64,000 bases of DNA from contig NC_090281.1 in the NCBI RefSeq assembly GCF_037392515.1, positions 48,274,645-48,338,644 of the forward strand, written 5' to 3'. Made by a program: the position numbers and the translations under genes. This DNA is from Haliotis asinina. Lineage: Eukaryota > Mollusca > Gastropoda > Lepetellida > Haliotidae. Below the pieces are notes generated by a model, which saw only the letters and a program-made list of their open reading frames with translations, was not told the origin of the DNA and did not search any database. Below, piece by piece: positions 11,649-23,700 of the stretch (position 1 is the stretch's first letter; the number at the start of each line of letters is the position of its first letter).

Positions 11649-14600
11649 GTAAGTAGATGTTTGTCCAAAGAAGCTACGAATCACCCCCTCCTTTGTTTAA
11701 AATATAAATTACAACTTCTGACACATAATAAATCAGCTTCTCAAAGTAGAGATTTCGAGTCATGAAGATTACATATGCATAATCGCAGATGATATATTGT
11801 ACCCACTTTGGGTTCGCATTTGTTCCTGAAATGTATAAATGGTTGGTGTGGGGTGTACTGCACTGATGAATTTTAAGAATATTAGTTTTATAATTTTGAG
11901 TTCAGTCTCCAAAGTTGACGCAGTGTTAAGGCGCGGCTGTCACCCTGATAGGTGATCGGTTCCGCTGTCGATCAACTTGTTATACCTGTTTTGTGAAATT
12001 CTGCTTTCCGAAAGAAGTCTGGGTACACTTGTTTTATCCAGGATGACAACAGAAAAAACTGACAATGATGCATTTGAATGTATTTTCTCAGATCAATATA
12101 GTCTGCCAATGTAGATTTAATGGGTTCTGTATCTTTGGTTACTTACCACGCTTACATTGAGAGTTCAATGTACTCAAAATATATTTCCGCATACAAGCTG
12201 AATTCACCTTTCTGGAGACCCAGTCACTGTCATGAGAAGTTTTATTGACAATGGAAATCAGGAAATTAAGTTGTATAAGAAGCAAACAAATATAAATATT
12301 ATTTACCCCAGATAATTATCACAGCGTCATACGTTTTCATACGTCATATGTTTTCGATCAGCCATTATGATTCCCATTTATGGAAAATCCATGAGAGGCA
12401 TCCTGCATGTTAACAACACGATCCCCGCTATTGGTGGGACATAAATATACTATGAATCAAAGTTAATCGTCAACAACAGTAAAAAATCAACAAAAGATTT
12501 ATTTTAACTAGGGAATCATTAATGCAATATCTATCTCATAATCAAATGCATAAAAACCCTAAATCTTTACTCCAAAGATGCCATTCATGTTTCACCTGCA
12601 TGGTTTACATACTACCTTACAATATCACGTTACTAGTCATATGACCACGCCGCTAGAATATTTTCAGGGCTCGCCAAAATGGCAAAATTGATTACGTAAA
12701 ATCAGAATTTAATTGCAAAATTCATTTCCAAGCAGATACTAGTGTCGTTTAAATTATTTTGCCCCATGAAGGCTATCAACGCAAAAAGGCCAGATACCGG
12801 CAGTGTAATTATTAGGCTCTAGATAATGATGATAAGGGGTAGCTGGACGGGGAATCCTATTTCTTTCCATCTCATATGGTACACACCATTATAAATGACA
12901 TGGGAAATCTACTAACGCAGGTGGTTTGTTCCAAGCTACAGTTAAAACTGTTTTAGAGCAAATTAGAAAGGGAAATTCTTTATTATCTCTGCAATCTGAA
13001 ATGTTTGACTTTACAGTGAGAGTTTTTGATACATTGGGCATGTCGTACTATCACAACATTGCTAAATATATTCAGCCAATGAAAGGATCGAAAACATATG
13101 ATGTCACGTCCGGCGAAACTTTGAGATTTGCTTCGATAGAAGTGGCGGCTTAATGATAGAAAATGTGTGATATGCATGGGAATATAATAGTTTATGAAAT
13201 AAACTTCATCTTGTCTGAAGGTAGGCTGAACGATATTAAAAGATTGTATTTATTTTTCATTTACAAAATGTTTTATTGTTATCCAATCGAAAACCTATTA
13301 TGCCAGGATAATACCATTTTAGATGCAAAATCACAATTCCTGTTTAATAAAAAATAGAAGGAGAAAATTCAGTAAGATCAGTCATCTGCAGCTGACAGGC
13401 AATATATAAACAGAAAGCCACGTGATGACAACTCTACTTTGCAATGCAGAGAGAAAAGTACCCTAGCCAGGATGAATGTACAGAATCGTACCCTAGGATG
13501 ATCCCATTCTACATCGGAATCAGCACTGAACCGGTTTCTCAAACACATACTTGTATACCTGCCTGTCGAACCACAGAACAAATGCAGCATGGCAGTGTGT
13601 GTTTGTCAAGAACAACCACATATCTTTCTTTGGCTTGTAAAATATCAGCTCCGTATTCGATTGTGTTAGAATACAAGGCTAATAAAACAATTTTTAATGC
13701 CCAGAAAGTGCTCGAAGTCAGGTGATCTGGAACAATACCACAAACTGGTTTCGGTTTTGGCTTGAGGAAAGTAGACTCGTCTGCTGTTTAGGGTACCGGC
13801 TGCGTTTCTGTACATTTACTTTGGCAAGGGTACATTTCTGTATACAGAAAGGTACCTGGGGTACATTTCTGTAGTACCTGTGCCAACGACCCCATCAGTT
13901 TAAGCACCTAATCACCAGCACACAGATTCAGCCAGAATCACTTGAAAAAAATCAGGCAGATGCCCATCGAGGTGTAGATTTTCCCCTTTAAAATCTCAAG
14001 GCTCTAGGTCCAATAGCAAAGGGGAGATAAATCAAGATTAATGAATTTTTTCCAATTTTAACTTCAAATATCTCCAAAACTACTGATGCTATGAGTTCCA
14101 GATTTCTTGAGCAGATGTGCAATCAAAATGTCTAGAATTTCACCTGGACGGGTCGAGTCGCTAAAATGCACCGTTTGGCCGCTATTTTGGATTCAAGGTT
14201 TGGTGCTGTTTTTCAAGCAAAATCCCAACTGCTTTGCTCCCAAAATCTGCTGCACTCAAACTACAAGAGCTACGGCTTTCAAACTTTCCAGACTTTGTGC
14301 CTATCTTGACATGTTGAGTCACTAAAATGCACCCCATGGCCCCTGACAGAATGTGCTTTTACAAAAAGAACAAAACCACATTTGAGGCGTGCCTGAAATG
14401 GAAGGAAAGAGTGCGGAACAAAGTCGGTTGAAGCTAAATCACACGGGAATTACGTTTGTAAGAATGTACCAGTCATGATAAACAATATTGGCCCTCAAAA
14501 GTCACAAGTTTTGGCAGATGAAGAAAATAGGCACTTCTTTATATCACCGACGACCCAAGGATACGCGACGGAATGTGGGAAAAGTTTACCCTCACTAAGC

Positions 14601-15476
14601 ATATGACGATTATGGCCTCTTCTTCAATCACTCTGTCGAGCTCTTTCATGGAGACTAGCTAGAAATCTTTGTGCAGGACTACGCACCGCCACTCACCATA
14701 GTCTGCATGTTCAACAATTCCATTCAAAGTTGAGTAATATATGTATAAATATATGTGCTTTTGTGTAATAGTTATTCCGATATTTAACTTGTGAATGGGC
14801 TGATACGCCAGCAGTGTAATGACGAGGGGGCCCTTCCGAGGCACATTTGGTGTAATCACTCATACACCGTGTACACTCGGAAAAGTATGGAAATGCAAAC
14901 ATCAATCAATTTTATAAAATAAACAGGAGCAGTTTGATTGACACATTTATATGAAAAGGTAAAAATCTTGTATTGAACTCGAAGGTTGGCAAGGTGTTGT
15001 TTGAGATTACTTCTTAGTTTGGGTCACAATCCATGCTTTATCAGTGTTTTGGACACGCTGGAGTTCGGTAAACTGTTCCTGGGTTATATTTCCCAATCAG
15101 CTATTTACATAGTCAAGTTCTGCTTCTTGCGGTAATAGCTGTCGCTGCTTGAGTTGTGAAACGGGCTAATAGAATTACCACTGATAACAAAATTCCACTG
15201 ACATTCCAAACTGTATGAAGAATAAACTGTCGACACATTTCGTTACAAAATGAACAAATGTTTATTTGGTCACAGATATTGTGAACCAAACTTTCTTATT
15301 AACACATCTATGTTGTGTCAGCTACAGGAGAAATGCATGATCAGAGACACTCAAACTGTCCCACAATGTTTCTTAATTTTAAAGTATCGGAAGTTCTGAA
15401 CAGCAGGTATTCCACATTTCACGAGGGACTTATTCTCCATCGATCACATGATTGTCTGGTTTGTTTCAGGCCGCTG

Positions 15477-15707
15477 TCACAGAGCAGGAATACTGCTATG
15501 CGACTTGATGCAAAAACTACTTCCATTTTTAGTCACATTTTCACATTTGAATGACAGAGTGCAGGGCCTGCTTCCTGCACTGACAAAACTCTTGTCACCG
15601 TGGAGTGTTGGTCTTGTTTTGGAAACATTAAGCTGTTGAAGAGAAGTTGACCGCAGCTGTTCCAGATGCAGAGGGGCTAGGCAGTGAAGAGCTTTAAACA
15701 CGAACAT
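15477..15707 (-). pseudogene. Decayed C-terminal piece of a non-LTR retrotransposon ORF2
   Basis: The minus-strand frame reads VFKALHCLAPLHLEQL followed by HGDKSFVSAGSR. This matches the family pattern 'VFKALHGLAPxYLxELL ... GDRSFSVAAPxLWNSLP' found after the reverse transcriptase domain in L2/CR1-type LINEs. The downstream 'LWNSLP..FK..LKTHLF' part is scrambled, indicating frameshift decay. The reverse transcriptase core itself is absent. Confidence 0.5.
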
Positions 15708-16493
15708 CAGTTTCTGAAAGCCTTATAAGATGGGCGTAATTTGCACATGCCTACATGTTCCTTTTATCAATCTTGCCGCTAAGTTCTGTACCTTCTGAGG
15801 TTTGTGCATGCGTAGTTGAATTGATCCAGGCAGCAGTGAATTTCAATAATCAAGCCATAATGTCACAAAAGCATGGACAACTTAGTTTCCGCAATGCATA
15901 AACACCACTTGATTTCAATGATAATTCGCAGGAGGTAGTAAGCAACCACACTTCCAACACACGCATCCAATAAAAGGCATTCGTCACTGAAGCTGATATC
16001 ATTGGCCTAAACCCGAGAGACAACGCTGTGTCACCTGCATGTTAGGGAAATGTGTTCCATTAATATATTTTCTAGTTTTGTGACTGTTTGAACAAAGTTT
16101 CCCTTTCTTTTCAGATTCATGATAACTAAGCAATATTTTTCAATCTAAGGAAAACGGTTTTGAGAACAACTTCAAGAAACTTCCAGTAGTTCGTGTTGAA
16201 GAGCATTCGACTATTAGTGATATCATCCATATTAACAAACACTTACTACTTTCACACGTCAACGTGTGAGTTACAAATAGTTGGATTGTATTCAAGGCAA
16301 GGAGCCCTCATCGATGCTTGCCACTATATTTTCTTCTTGTGTTTGTTTATTGTTATATCAAGGTATAAGTGACTTATGCAGGTTCCAGACTAAACGTAAC
16401 TTTAACAACATACTTGTGTTCTTGTAACAACAGGAAGTATCCTCAATCATCTTGATCAAAGTTTTTATCACAAGGGTTCACTTGCAACAGGGC

Positions 16494-16648
16494 AGGGGCC
16501 CGTTTCACAAAGCTCTCTATTAAGCCTAAGATCTCGTAACTTTTCTCGTAGCATTCCTGCCTCCTATGTTACAACAAGGGAGGTACGAATGTTACGAGAA
16601 AAGTTACGAGATCTTAGGCTTACGAGAGCTTTGTGAAACGGGGCCCCA
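16494..16648. mobile_element. Short hairpin MITE (GGGCCCGTTTCAC type)
   Basis: The two arms of about 60 bp are nearly exact complements. The left starts GGGGCCCGTTTCACAAAGCT and includes CCTAAGATCTCGTAACTTTT; the right contains AAAAGTTACGAGATCTTAGG and ends AAGCTTTGTGAAACGGGGCC-like. The loop is about 25 bp. A diverged relative is at 50652-50806. The small size and lack of coding potential point to a non-autonomous foldback element. Confidence 0.75.
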
Positions 16649-17526
16649 GGTGACTTCAAGAAAGTAATTTGCCTTGACTAATTTTCCACTTGCCCTTATC
16701 TTTATGACATAATTATGATGCTGTTATTATGAAGGTATAAAACAACATGATGTTTGATGTTAATGTTTAGTGAACTATTTATTGAGAAGTAATAAATGCC
16801 AAAGAAAGTTAACTCTGCTTTATGATCATTGTGAAATTAAATAGCCACATTTTGAACCAATATGAAATGAAATCCAAGTTTATTTGAAGTTTGAAACTCT
16901 CAGTAGAAATTATCTAGTAGCCCATGGATGAGTAACATACCATTATTGATTGCTCGAATGAAAACTGGCTTGTCCCACAGATTAGCCTAACCTTTTTCAT
17001 CTGTCACTAAACATGATTGGTCTAAAGTATGCTTTCAGTGACCAAACTGTTTTTGTTAAATTTGCTGTTGCACATGTTTACTTTTCACAAGGAGACTTAC
17101 AAAGCCGAAGTGCTAATTGCTTGAAGAACATGGAGAGACCATTCTTGCCAAAGGTACAGACCATTCTGACTTTGCCGGTTTGTCTCATTCAGATGGCAGT
17201 GACACTAAATGAATCAACAGGGACCACCAAGTTATGCTTTGTAAACTGTGCTTTTGCACATGTTTATGTTTACCTCACTAAAACGAATAGTATAAGTAAT
17301 TCTTTGATAACAGTATTTTAACACCTTACCTCAGTTTCCTATTTTTGATACAGGACTGGCTACATGTTCACAGAGCCAGCAACCCTGTTCAGTTATCAGC
17401 CCAATGGGCTTCCTGTTTTTTAGGAGGTTCATACACTGTTATCAACCTGCGTGCTTCAACTTCAAGCAATAACTAGCTCTAGTATTTTTTCATTTTTACA
17501 GAACGTTATCACCAGCATCCTCTACG

Positions 17527-17764
17527 ATGAAGAGGAGTACTGGACGAGGCATGTCCAACCTGCCAGTCCCAAAGGCATCCAAGGGCAGCCCTTCCACAGC
17601 CACGTCCCATCTGGCCAGGGGGAGGGGCAACATTGCCCGGTCTGCTGAAGACCTCCCCCGTCAAGTCAACCTCACCGTTGGTGGAGGTCAGGGCACCTCG
17701 GCCAGGAGAGCTGTTTCTCCTGGCAGTGATCAGAGGAAAGGCTTATCACCAGTTCGGACACCAA
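17527..17764 (+). CDS. CNTRL: CNTRL coding exon 1 (start codon, basic N-terminal tail)
   Basis: The exon begins after the acceptor TTTTTACAG (AG 17500-17501) and the ATG at 17527 has A at -3. It encodes residues 1-79, starting MKRSTGRGMSNLPVPKASKG and rich in Ser, Arg and Gly, much as vertebrate centriolin begins with a basic MKKG... tail. Donor GTAAGT follows 17764, phase 1. The frame is open upstream to the acceptor, so a longer start in another exon cannot be excluded. A second in-frame Met at residue 9 is possible. Confidence 0.8.
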
Positions 17765-20700
17765 GTAAGTTGTGGCAATTCACAGCAGTTTTGATGAAAC
17801 AATGTCATTTTGTGGTTGTGCATTAACACGTGTTCAAAGTATGTAAACTTGGCACCAGTCTAAGTAAACCTAAACCTAATCGTTACATTATTTGTTACAC
17901 TCCTATACTGTGTCTAGCAAACCCTAGTAGGAGGTCAAATGATTGCTAATGCCATTTTCCGTACTATCGATGCCGGTAGATGCACATGGAGCACGCCACA
18001 ACAGTGAGTAAACAGTCACTGAAAATAGTGTTTCGTCAGTATTCACGGTTGTCAGCTTACAGAAATATTAACTAGTGGTAACCATGTCAACAGAAACCTA
18101 AAAGCGTCTATGTTGCGAGTCAAATATCTGCGTTTTATGCAGATTTTCATTTGTTGAGATTTCAGTGTCATTGACCAGAGAATTTATAAACAGTAACTGT
18201 TGTCTGATTGGTTAAATCCATTTGACATTTTGATTGGATGTTCATAGGTCGCTCAAAGGTTACCTGACACGACCTCCTACTAGGGTTTGTTGGACTCAGT
18301 GTAGGAGTGTAACAAAAATTATTGAGACTAAATTTACATAGACTGTCTTAGCACAAGTAAAAAGTTAATAAACCATCTGTAAGATTAATCTCTTCACTCA
18401 GTGTTGGGGTCATCAATTGTTTTCAAGTAGGAAGGAGTCAATTTACTGTTTAACTCACCTAATGTTATCTAATTTTTACAAACATAAAACTATAAATGTA
18501 TTTCCAAGTTTGCCTGCCCGTTGTCCTTTGCCATGTGCACCAGATTACTTCCCTCATCACACTACTATCAACATGCTATGATAAACGAAATGTTTCTACT
18601 ACTTATCCATTATATACGGTAGGACAAATAAGTCTGATTGTTCACTTACATTAATTTTTTTAGGTTAAGAATACTCTGTGCAAAAGTTTCTGGGAACTTC
18701 AACATAAGGACAGAGCCTCTTTTATTACAATGTCTACATGCATGGTGAAATTAACAAAGGGCAACACCATAATCAATATGCATTCACCATCACTAATAGA
18801 TTGGAGCCTGTGTTGTTTATAAGGCCTGTGTTCCATTGTTCAAAACAACCTTAGCTAAGATCAACCTTAAACAGTAAGATTAGACTTATGATCACCTTAT
18901 GTGAAAGATATGCCTGTTGCACAAAACAACCTGAGGGCAACCTTAACTCTGACTCCAAACTTGGACAATTTTACTTCTTGTAATTCAGTTAAACCATATG
19001 TTCAGCATGTTCAGGGTTGTGATTTGTGTATGGAAAGGGAGATAATTTGAACTTACTAAATAGAGTAATGTATCCCATTGTCCCCAAATTACCAAATCAT
19101 GATCTATTTATCAGGACACTTGTGTTTTTCTTGACAATGCCTGGGTAAATGAATATCCGCATATCTGAACCACAGGCCATATGTAGAAAGGCTACAGATG
19201 TAATCAACAAATAAGACAATAACAAAAGACATCAACAAATAATTATGCATACACAAAATCACATCTTGTCAAATACAGTAGTAAAATCAATAACATGTGT
19301 GAACATATCTTTACATGTAGATGTGCCCACTTGAAGAAAGAGATCAAAGCTTTTTTGTACTGGCTTTGTAGAAAAGCTACTTCACTTTCAATAACACAGT
19401 GAGTTCAAGTTTGTCAATATCACCTGCTCACTTGTAGTAAACAGGAAAAACAGCAATGGGCAAGATTTGAATCGTTTGATTTACAAAGGTTAGCTGAAGT
19501 GTACGATCCAATAACCAAGCTTCAAACAGTTCATAATTAACACTGAAGTGTTCGGTAAGATAAATATGTTGTTCACTGGTCCCTCAGGGCCCATGGGTTG
19601 ATGTACCCTTTCGTTTTCTTTACTATGTGGTCATTTTCACATACAAAACATTAGTTGTTCGCTGGTTACGAGGGGCCCATAGGTTGATGTTTCGTCAATA
19701 TTTGTTTATGTTCCTTGAGCCCGAAGATAATGTTTTGCATGTGAAAATGACAATATGGTAACGAAAACCGGATTTCCAGATTAGTGGGTAATTTTACAAT
19801 GTTGTGAATTCATTTTAAGGAATTTCTATTCAGAAGGCGAGTTTCCAGTTATCTGAGGTTCAAATAGGACACTGCTGTGTATATATCATTTTAGGCTTTT
19901 TTGTATCATTACTCCACTTGTCAGGATTATGTTAATGTTACTGAAAGTGGATATTTCTGCCCTGCCACATTTACAATATCCCATCAATAATGTCTGAAGT
20001 TTAGAAATATGAGTGTTATTCACTTTGAAAGAAGAGAACATCACAACGATCGAGTTATGAAAAATAATACTGTATCAGAAGGTGTTGTCAGTGTCCATGT
20101 AGGATTTATTTTGTTAACAGGGTTTTTGTTAACCCATGCTTGTCATAAGAGGAGACAAACGGGATTGGTCTGGCTTACTGACTTGGTTGACAATTGTTCA
20201 ACACTTGGTGACATACTGTTGATCACTGGATTGCTTGGTCCAGACTTGATTGTGTACTGCCATATGGCTGGAATATTGCTGAGTAGGGCATAAAACTTCA
20301 CTCACTCACTCACTCACTCACTTGGTATATTTCTGCTGTTGCAGCATCTCAGCCTGGTGTTCGTTACATCACGGAGGAAATGATCAAAAAGATGGCAAAG
20401 GAGGACAACTTTGACATGATAACAAGCCTCAACCTAACACTAGGCCGGGAAGGAGGCAAGAAAATCAAGGTACGGTTGTAATACTGCTTCTATCTGTCTA
20501 TCTTTTATCATCTGCCTGTACAATAATGTGGGGGTGGGGGGTTATAGAAATCAGCTTATCCGTCTGTAATAATTTCTTGTCCAGATCGTGTCTCAGAGAC
20601 AATCCAGCTTCAAACATCATGTAACTGGGCCAGCACTGGCATCTTTCTGTGCCATTGGTACTGGCATAATGTACAAGAGATAATGTCTAGAGCCAGTACT

Positions 20701-23700
20701 GGACCAATGATTGTTTTCCGTTAGTGACCCGTTGCAGGCAAAACTGTACTGGGCCATATATGGGTTACTGTAAATAGTGTAATACTGCACTGCAATACTG
20801 TACCAGCCCAACACTGGCCCAGTACAGACAGTGCACTTCCTGTCTAGTGAATTGTGGGGGATTATCTCAGGACCAAGTCCTCTGATCAGGAGAGGTTTCC
20901 AAAAGTTAAAGTGTGACATTTTCCACATTTCTGAATATAAATTTATTTTATGTTTGTTCAGAAACACTTATGAAGACTGTATTTTCAACCAAGGTTAAGT
21001 GTTGAGCAAAATGTTGAACAATAACATGCAGCCTGAATTTCACTGCGACAAGGGCATTTGAAACATTCAGTGTGCGTTGTGTTGTTAAATCATGGAAATC
21101 CCGAATATGACATATGTTGCATTTGACCACTTTCTAAATGGCATCGTGTAATCAAAGAGGTTTAAAGTTAGCTCCCTTCCATCGATTTGCAAAACTTACT
21201 TGATTTTCATGTCATGCATGATCAGTGTTATTCCAGAAAAAGAAGTACTACCACGAAGTAACAAATGCGTACAGCACTCCCAGCAGGGTACATGGAAATG
21301 TTACTTGCTTGTAAGCGGGGTACACTGAAAGTGATAGAGGAGCACTCAGCCAATCCGAAAATGACTTTTATGTGTGAAGTAAGATAAAGAAAATATATTC
21401 AAGGCTTGCAGTAATCTACAAGCTCATCATTTTTGTCTGCATGTTCGACCAGTTTAGCAGATTGCACAATGTTTCTGTTTACCAGCAGTTAGCGGTATTT
21501 TACTGATAAAATATGCCCAGTACCGGTAATCTCCAATGTTGTTGGTTCAGTGTACCAGTAAAAATCATATATATGCAGTTGGCTATTAGACAAATGGAGG
21601 TAATAATACATTAAAAACACGCTGACATGCAATAAAATCAACAGACTTTTTGGTCTCGTTTGTTGTCTTTTCAACAAGGAAAAAAATGATTATGGAAATC
21701 CCTCTGATCTATATATAGAAGTCACCAAAGTGATCTTGACATTCCAATGTTCTGATTAGATGAAAAAACGATTCACAACAACTCATGTCCTCTCTGAGTG
21801 GCAGGAAGATACGCATGGTTACAATGGCTTTCAAAGCACATGTCAAATGGCAGCTCAAAAGCAGACAACACTGTCCTCCTTTTTTGTTTGGTATGGGTCA
21901 AGTTCACTCCCCGGAATGTAAGGCAAACAAAAATGAGGAAGCAACTGGTGACAGTAGTAATAACAATGATGGCAAACAGGATTCAAACTGTCACAGTGAT
22001 AAGAAGAGAGTGAAGCAGTTTAATGAGACTGGTTTCATGAATTTCACTGGTTACATACCAAAAATGATCTTGAAAGGGAGAATTGAAATGTTTGCAAAAT
22101 ATGTGAAGCAGCTGTTAAATTGAATGGATTAACTCGTAGGTGCATTAGTTTACAAAAATCAGCATTGAGTTTGAAAGACCACCGTGACAGCAATAGTCAT
22201 CATGAGGTTGTTGTATTCATGTCCCACAAGAGTGATGGATGCTGTTGCTTTCAAGCGTGTCCTTCTGGCATAGGTGTCACATCATTTGAAAAGAGCTGTG
22301 ACGTTGAAATCAAGGAATATTTTGATGTACTTGCTGATTTTGCTGTACTTGCAGATTTATCACCGATATTTCCATTAACAAGTGTTGCCAGCCGAACAAG
22401 GATTTAGCTTACAAAACAGGATCCACACCACCAGTCGTAATCGACTGACCCACCACAACGGCAACTATGCTTGTTGTAAGAGGCGACTAACGGGATCAGG
22501 TGGTTAGGTTTGCTGACTTGGTTGACACGTCATCTGTTCCCAGTTGCACAGATTGATGCTCATGTTGTTGTTCACTGGATCGTCTGGACCAGACTCAATT
22601 GTTGACAGACCGCCACCACATAGTTAGAATATGCCTCAGTGTGGCGTAACTAAACTCACTCACTCACTGACCCAATGCAGTTTAAACAATTTGATGATGT
22701 TAAATTGGCATGTGTTGGACACACCCTTTGATTTTTCACTTACTGCAAAGTTATTCAGAACAAATAAAGACATGAAGATTTGAGGTGTGAGCATTTTGTG
22801 CTTATTCTATCAAGTTTAGGTTATAGTATAATACTGTTGAAAATCATAACATACCAACAAAAATTCATTCTTGTTGATACAATGTACTGGTGGTTTGAAA
22901 TGTTAGTGGAAACACCGTTGCAGGTTAGCATTCACTTTGTGCTGTGGTTCCAGCAAGTGTTCCTGAGCCAATTATGTGTACTGCACTATGGTCTATAGCC
23001 ATGAAGATCACTCTTCAACTTGGGGTTCAGCAACCCATGCTTATCTTAGTGTGAAGATGCACGTGAGACTTGGTCTTCAACAACCCATGCTTACCAGTAT
23101 CTTCCTTTGAAGATCATGGTTAGACTTGGTCTTCAGCAACTCATGCTTATCTTCCTGTGAAGATGTGGGTTAGACTTGGTCTTCAGCAACCCATGTTTAT
23201 CTTCCTGTGAAGATCATGGTTAGACTTGGCCTTCAAAAACTCATGCTTATCTTCCTGTGAAGATATGGGTTGGACTTGGTCTTTAGCAACCCATGCTTAT
23301 CTTCCTGTGAAGATGCGGGTGAGACTTGGTCTTCAACAACCCATGCTTACCGGTATCTTCCTGTGAAGATCATGGTTAGACTTGGTTTTCAGCAACCCAT
23401 GCTTACCTCTCTGTCAAGATCCAGTTTACAATTGGTCTTTAACAACCCATAATTGCCATAAAAGACAACCAATGAAATCGAAAGGTTAGACTCGCTGACT
23501 TTGTTGACACATGTCATGTTATCCCAGTTGTGGAGATCAATGCTCATGCTCTTTATAACTGGATTGTCTGGTCCAGGCTCGATTATTTACAGACCACTGC
23601 CATATAGCTGGAATATTAGTGTGTAAAGTAAAACTAAACTCACTAACTTACTCACTTAACAGGGTCATATCAGGCTAGATGACGTTTTTGACACATGTCA

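Larger units (their letters stand above)
11649..17501 (+). other. First intron of CNTRL (inferred), gene-free
   Basis: No convincing exon. It contains a non-LTR retrotransposon remnant on the minus strand (15477-15707) and a perfect-looking hairpin MITE (16494-16648). Open frames at 12926-13153, 13444-13725 and 17013-17321 resemble nothing I know. The region 13780-13890 has three diverged copies of a GGTACATTTCTGTA word. Confidence 0.5.

Noticed and set aside
13444..13725. 93-codon plus-strand frame with many Cys/Thr
   Set aside because: No recognisable domain, no splice context, and codon choice looks like background AT-rich DNA.
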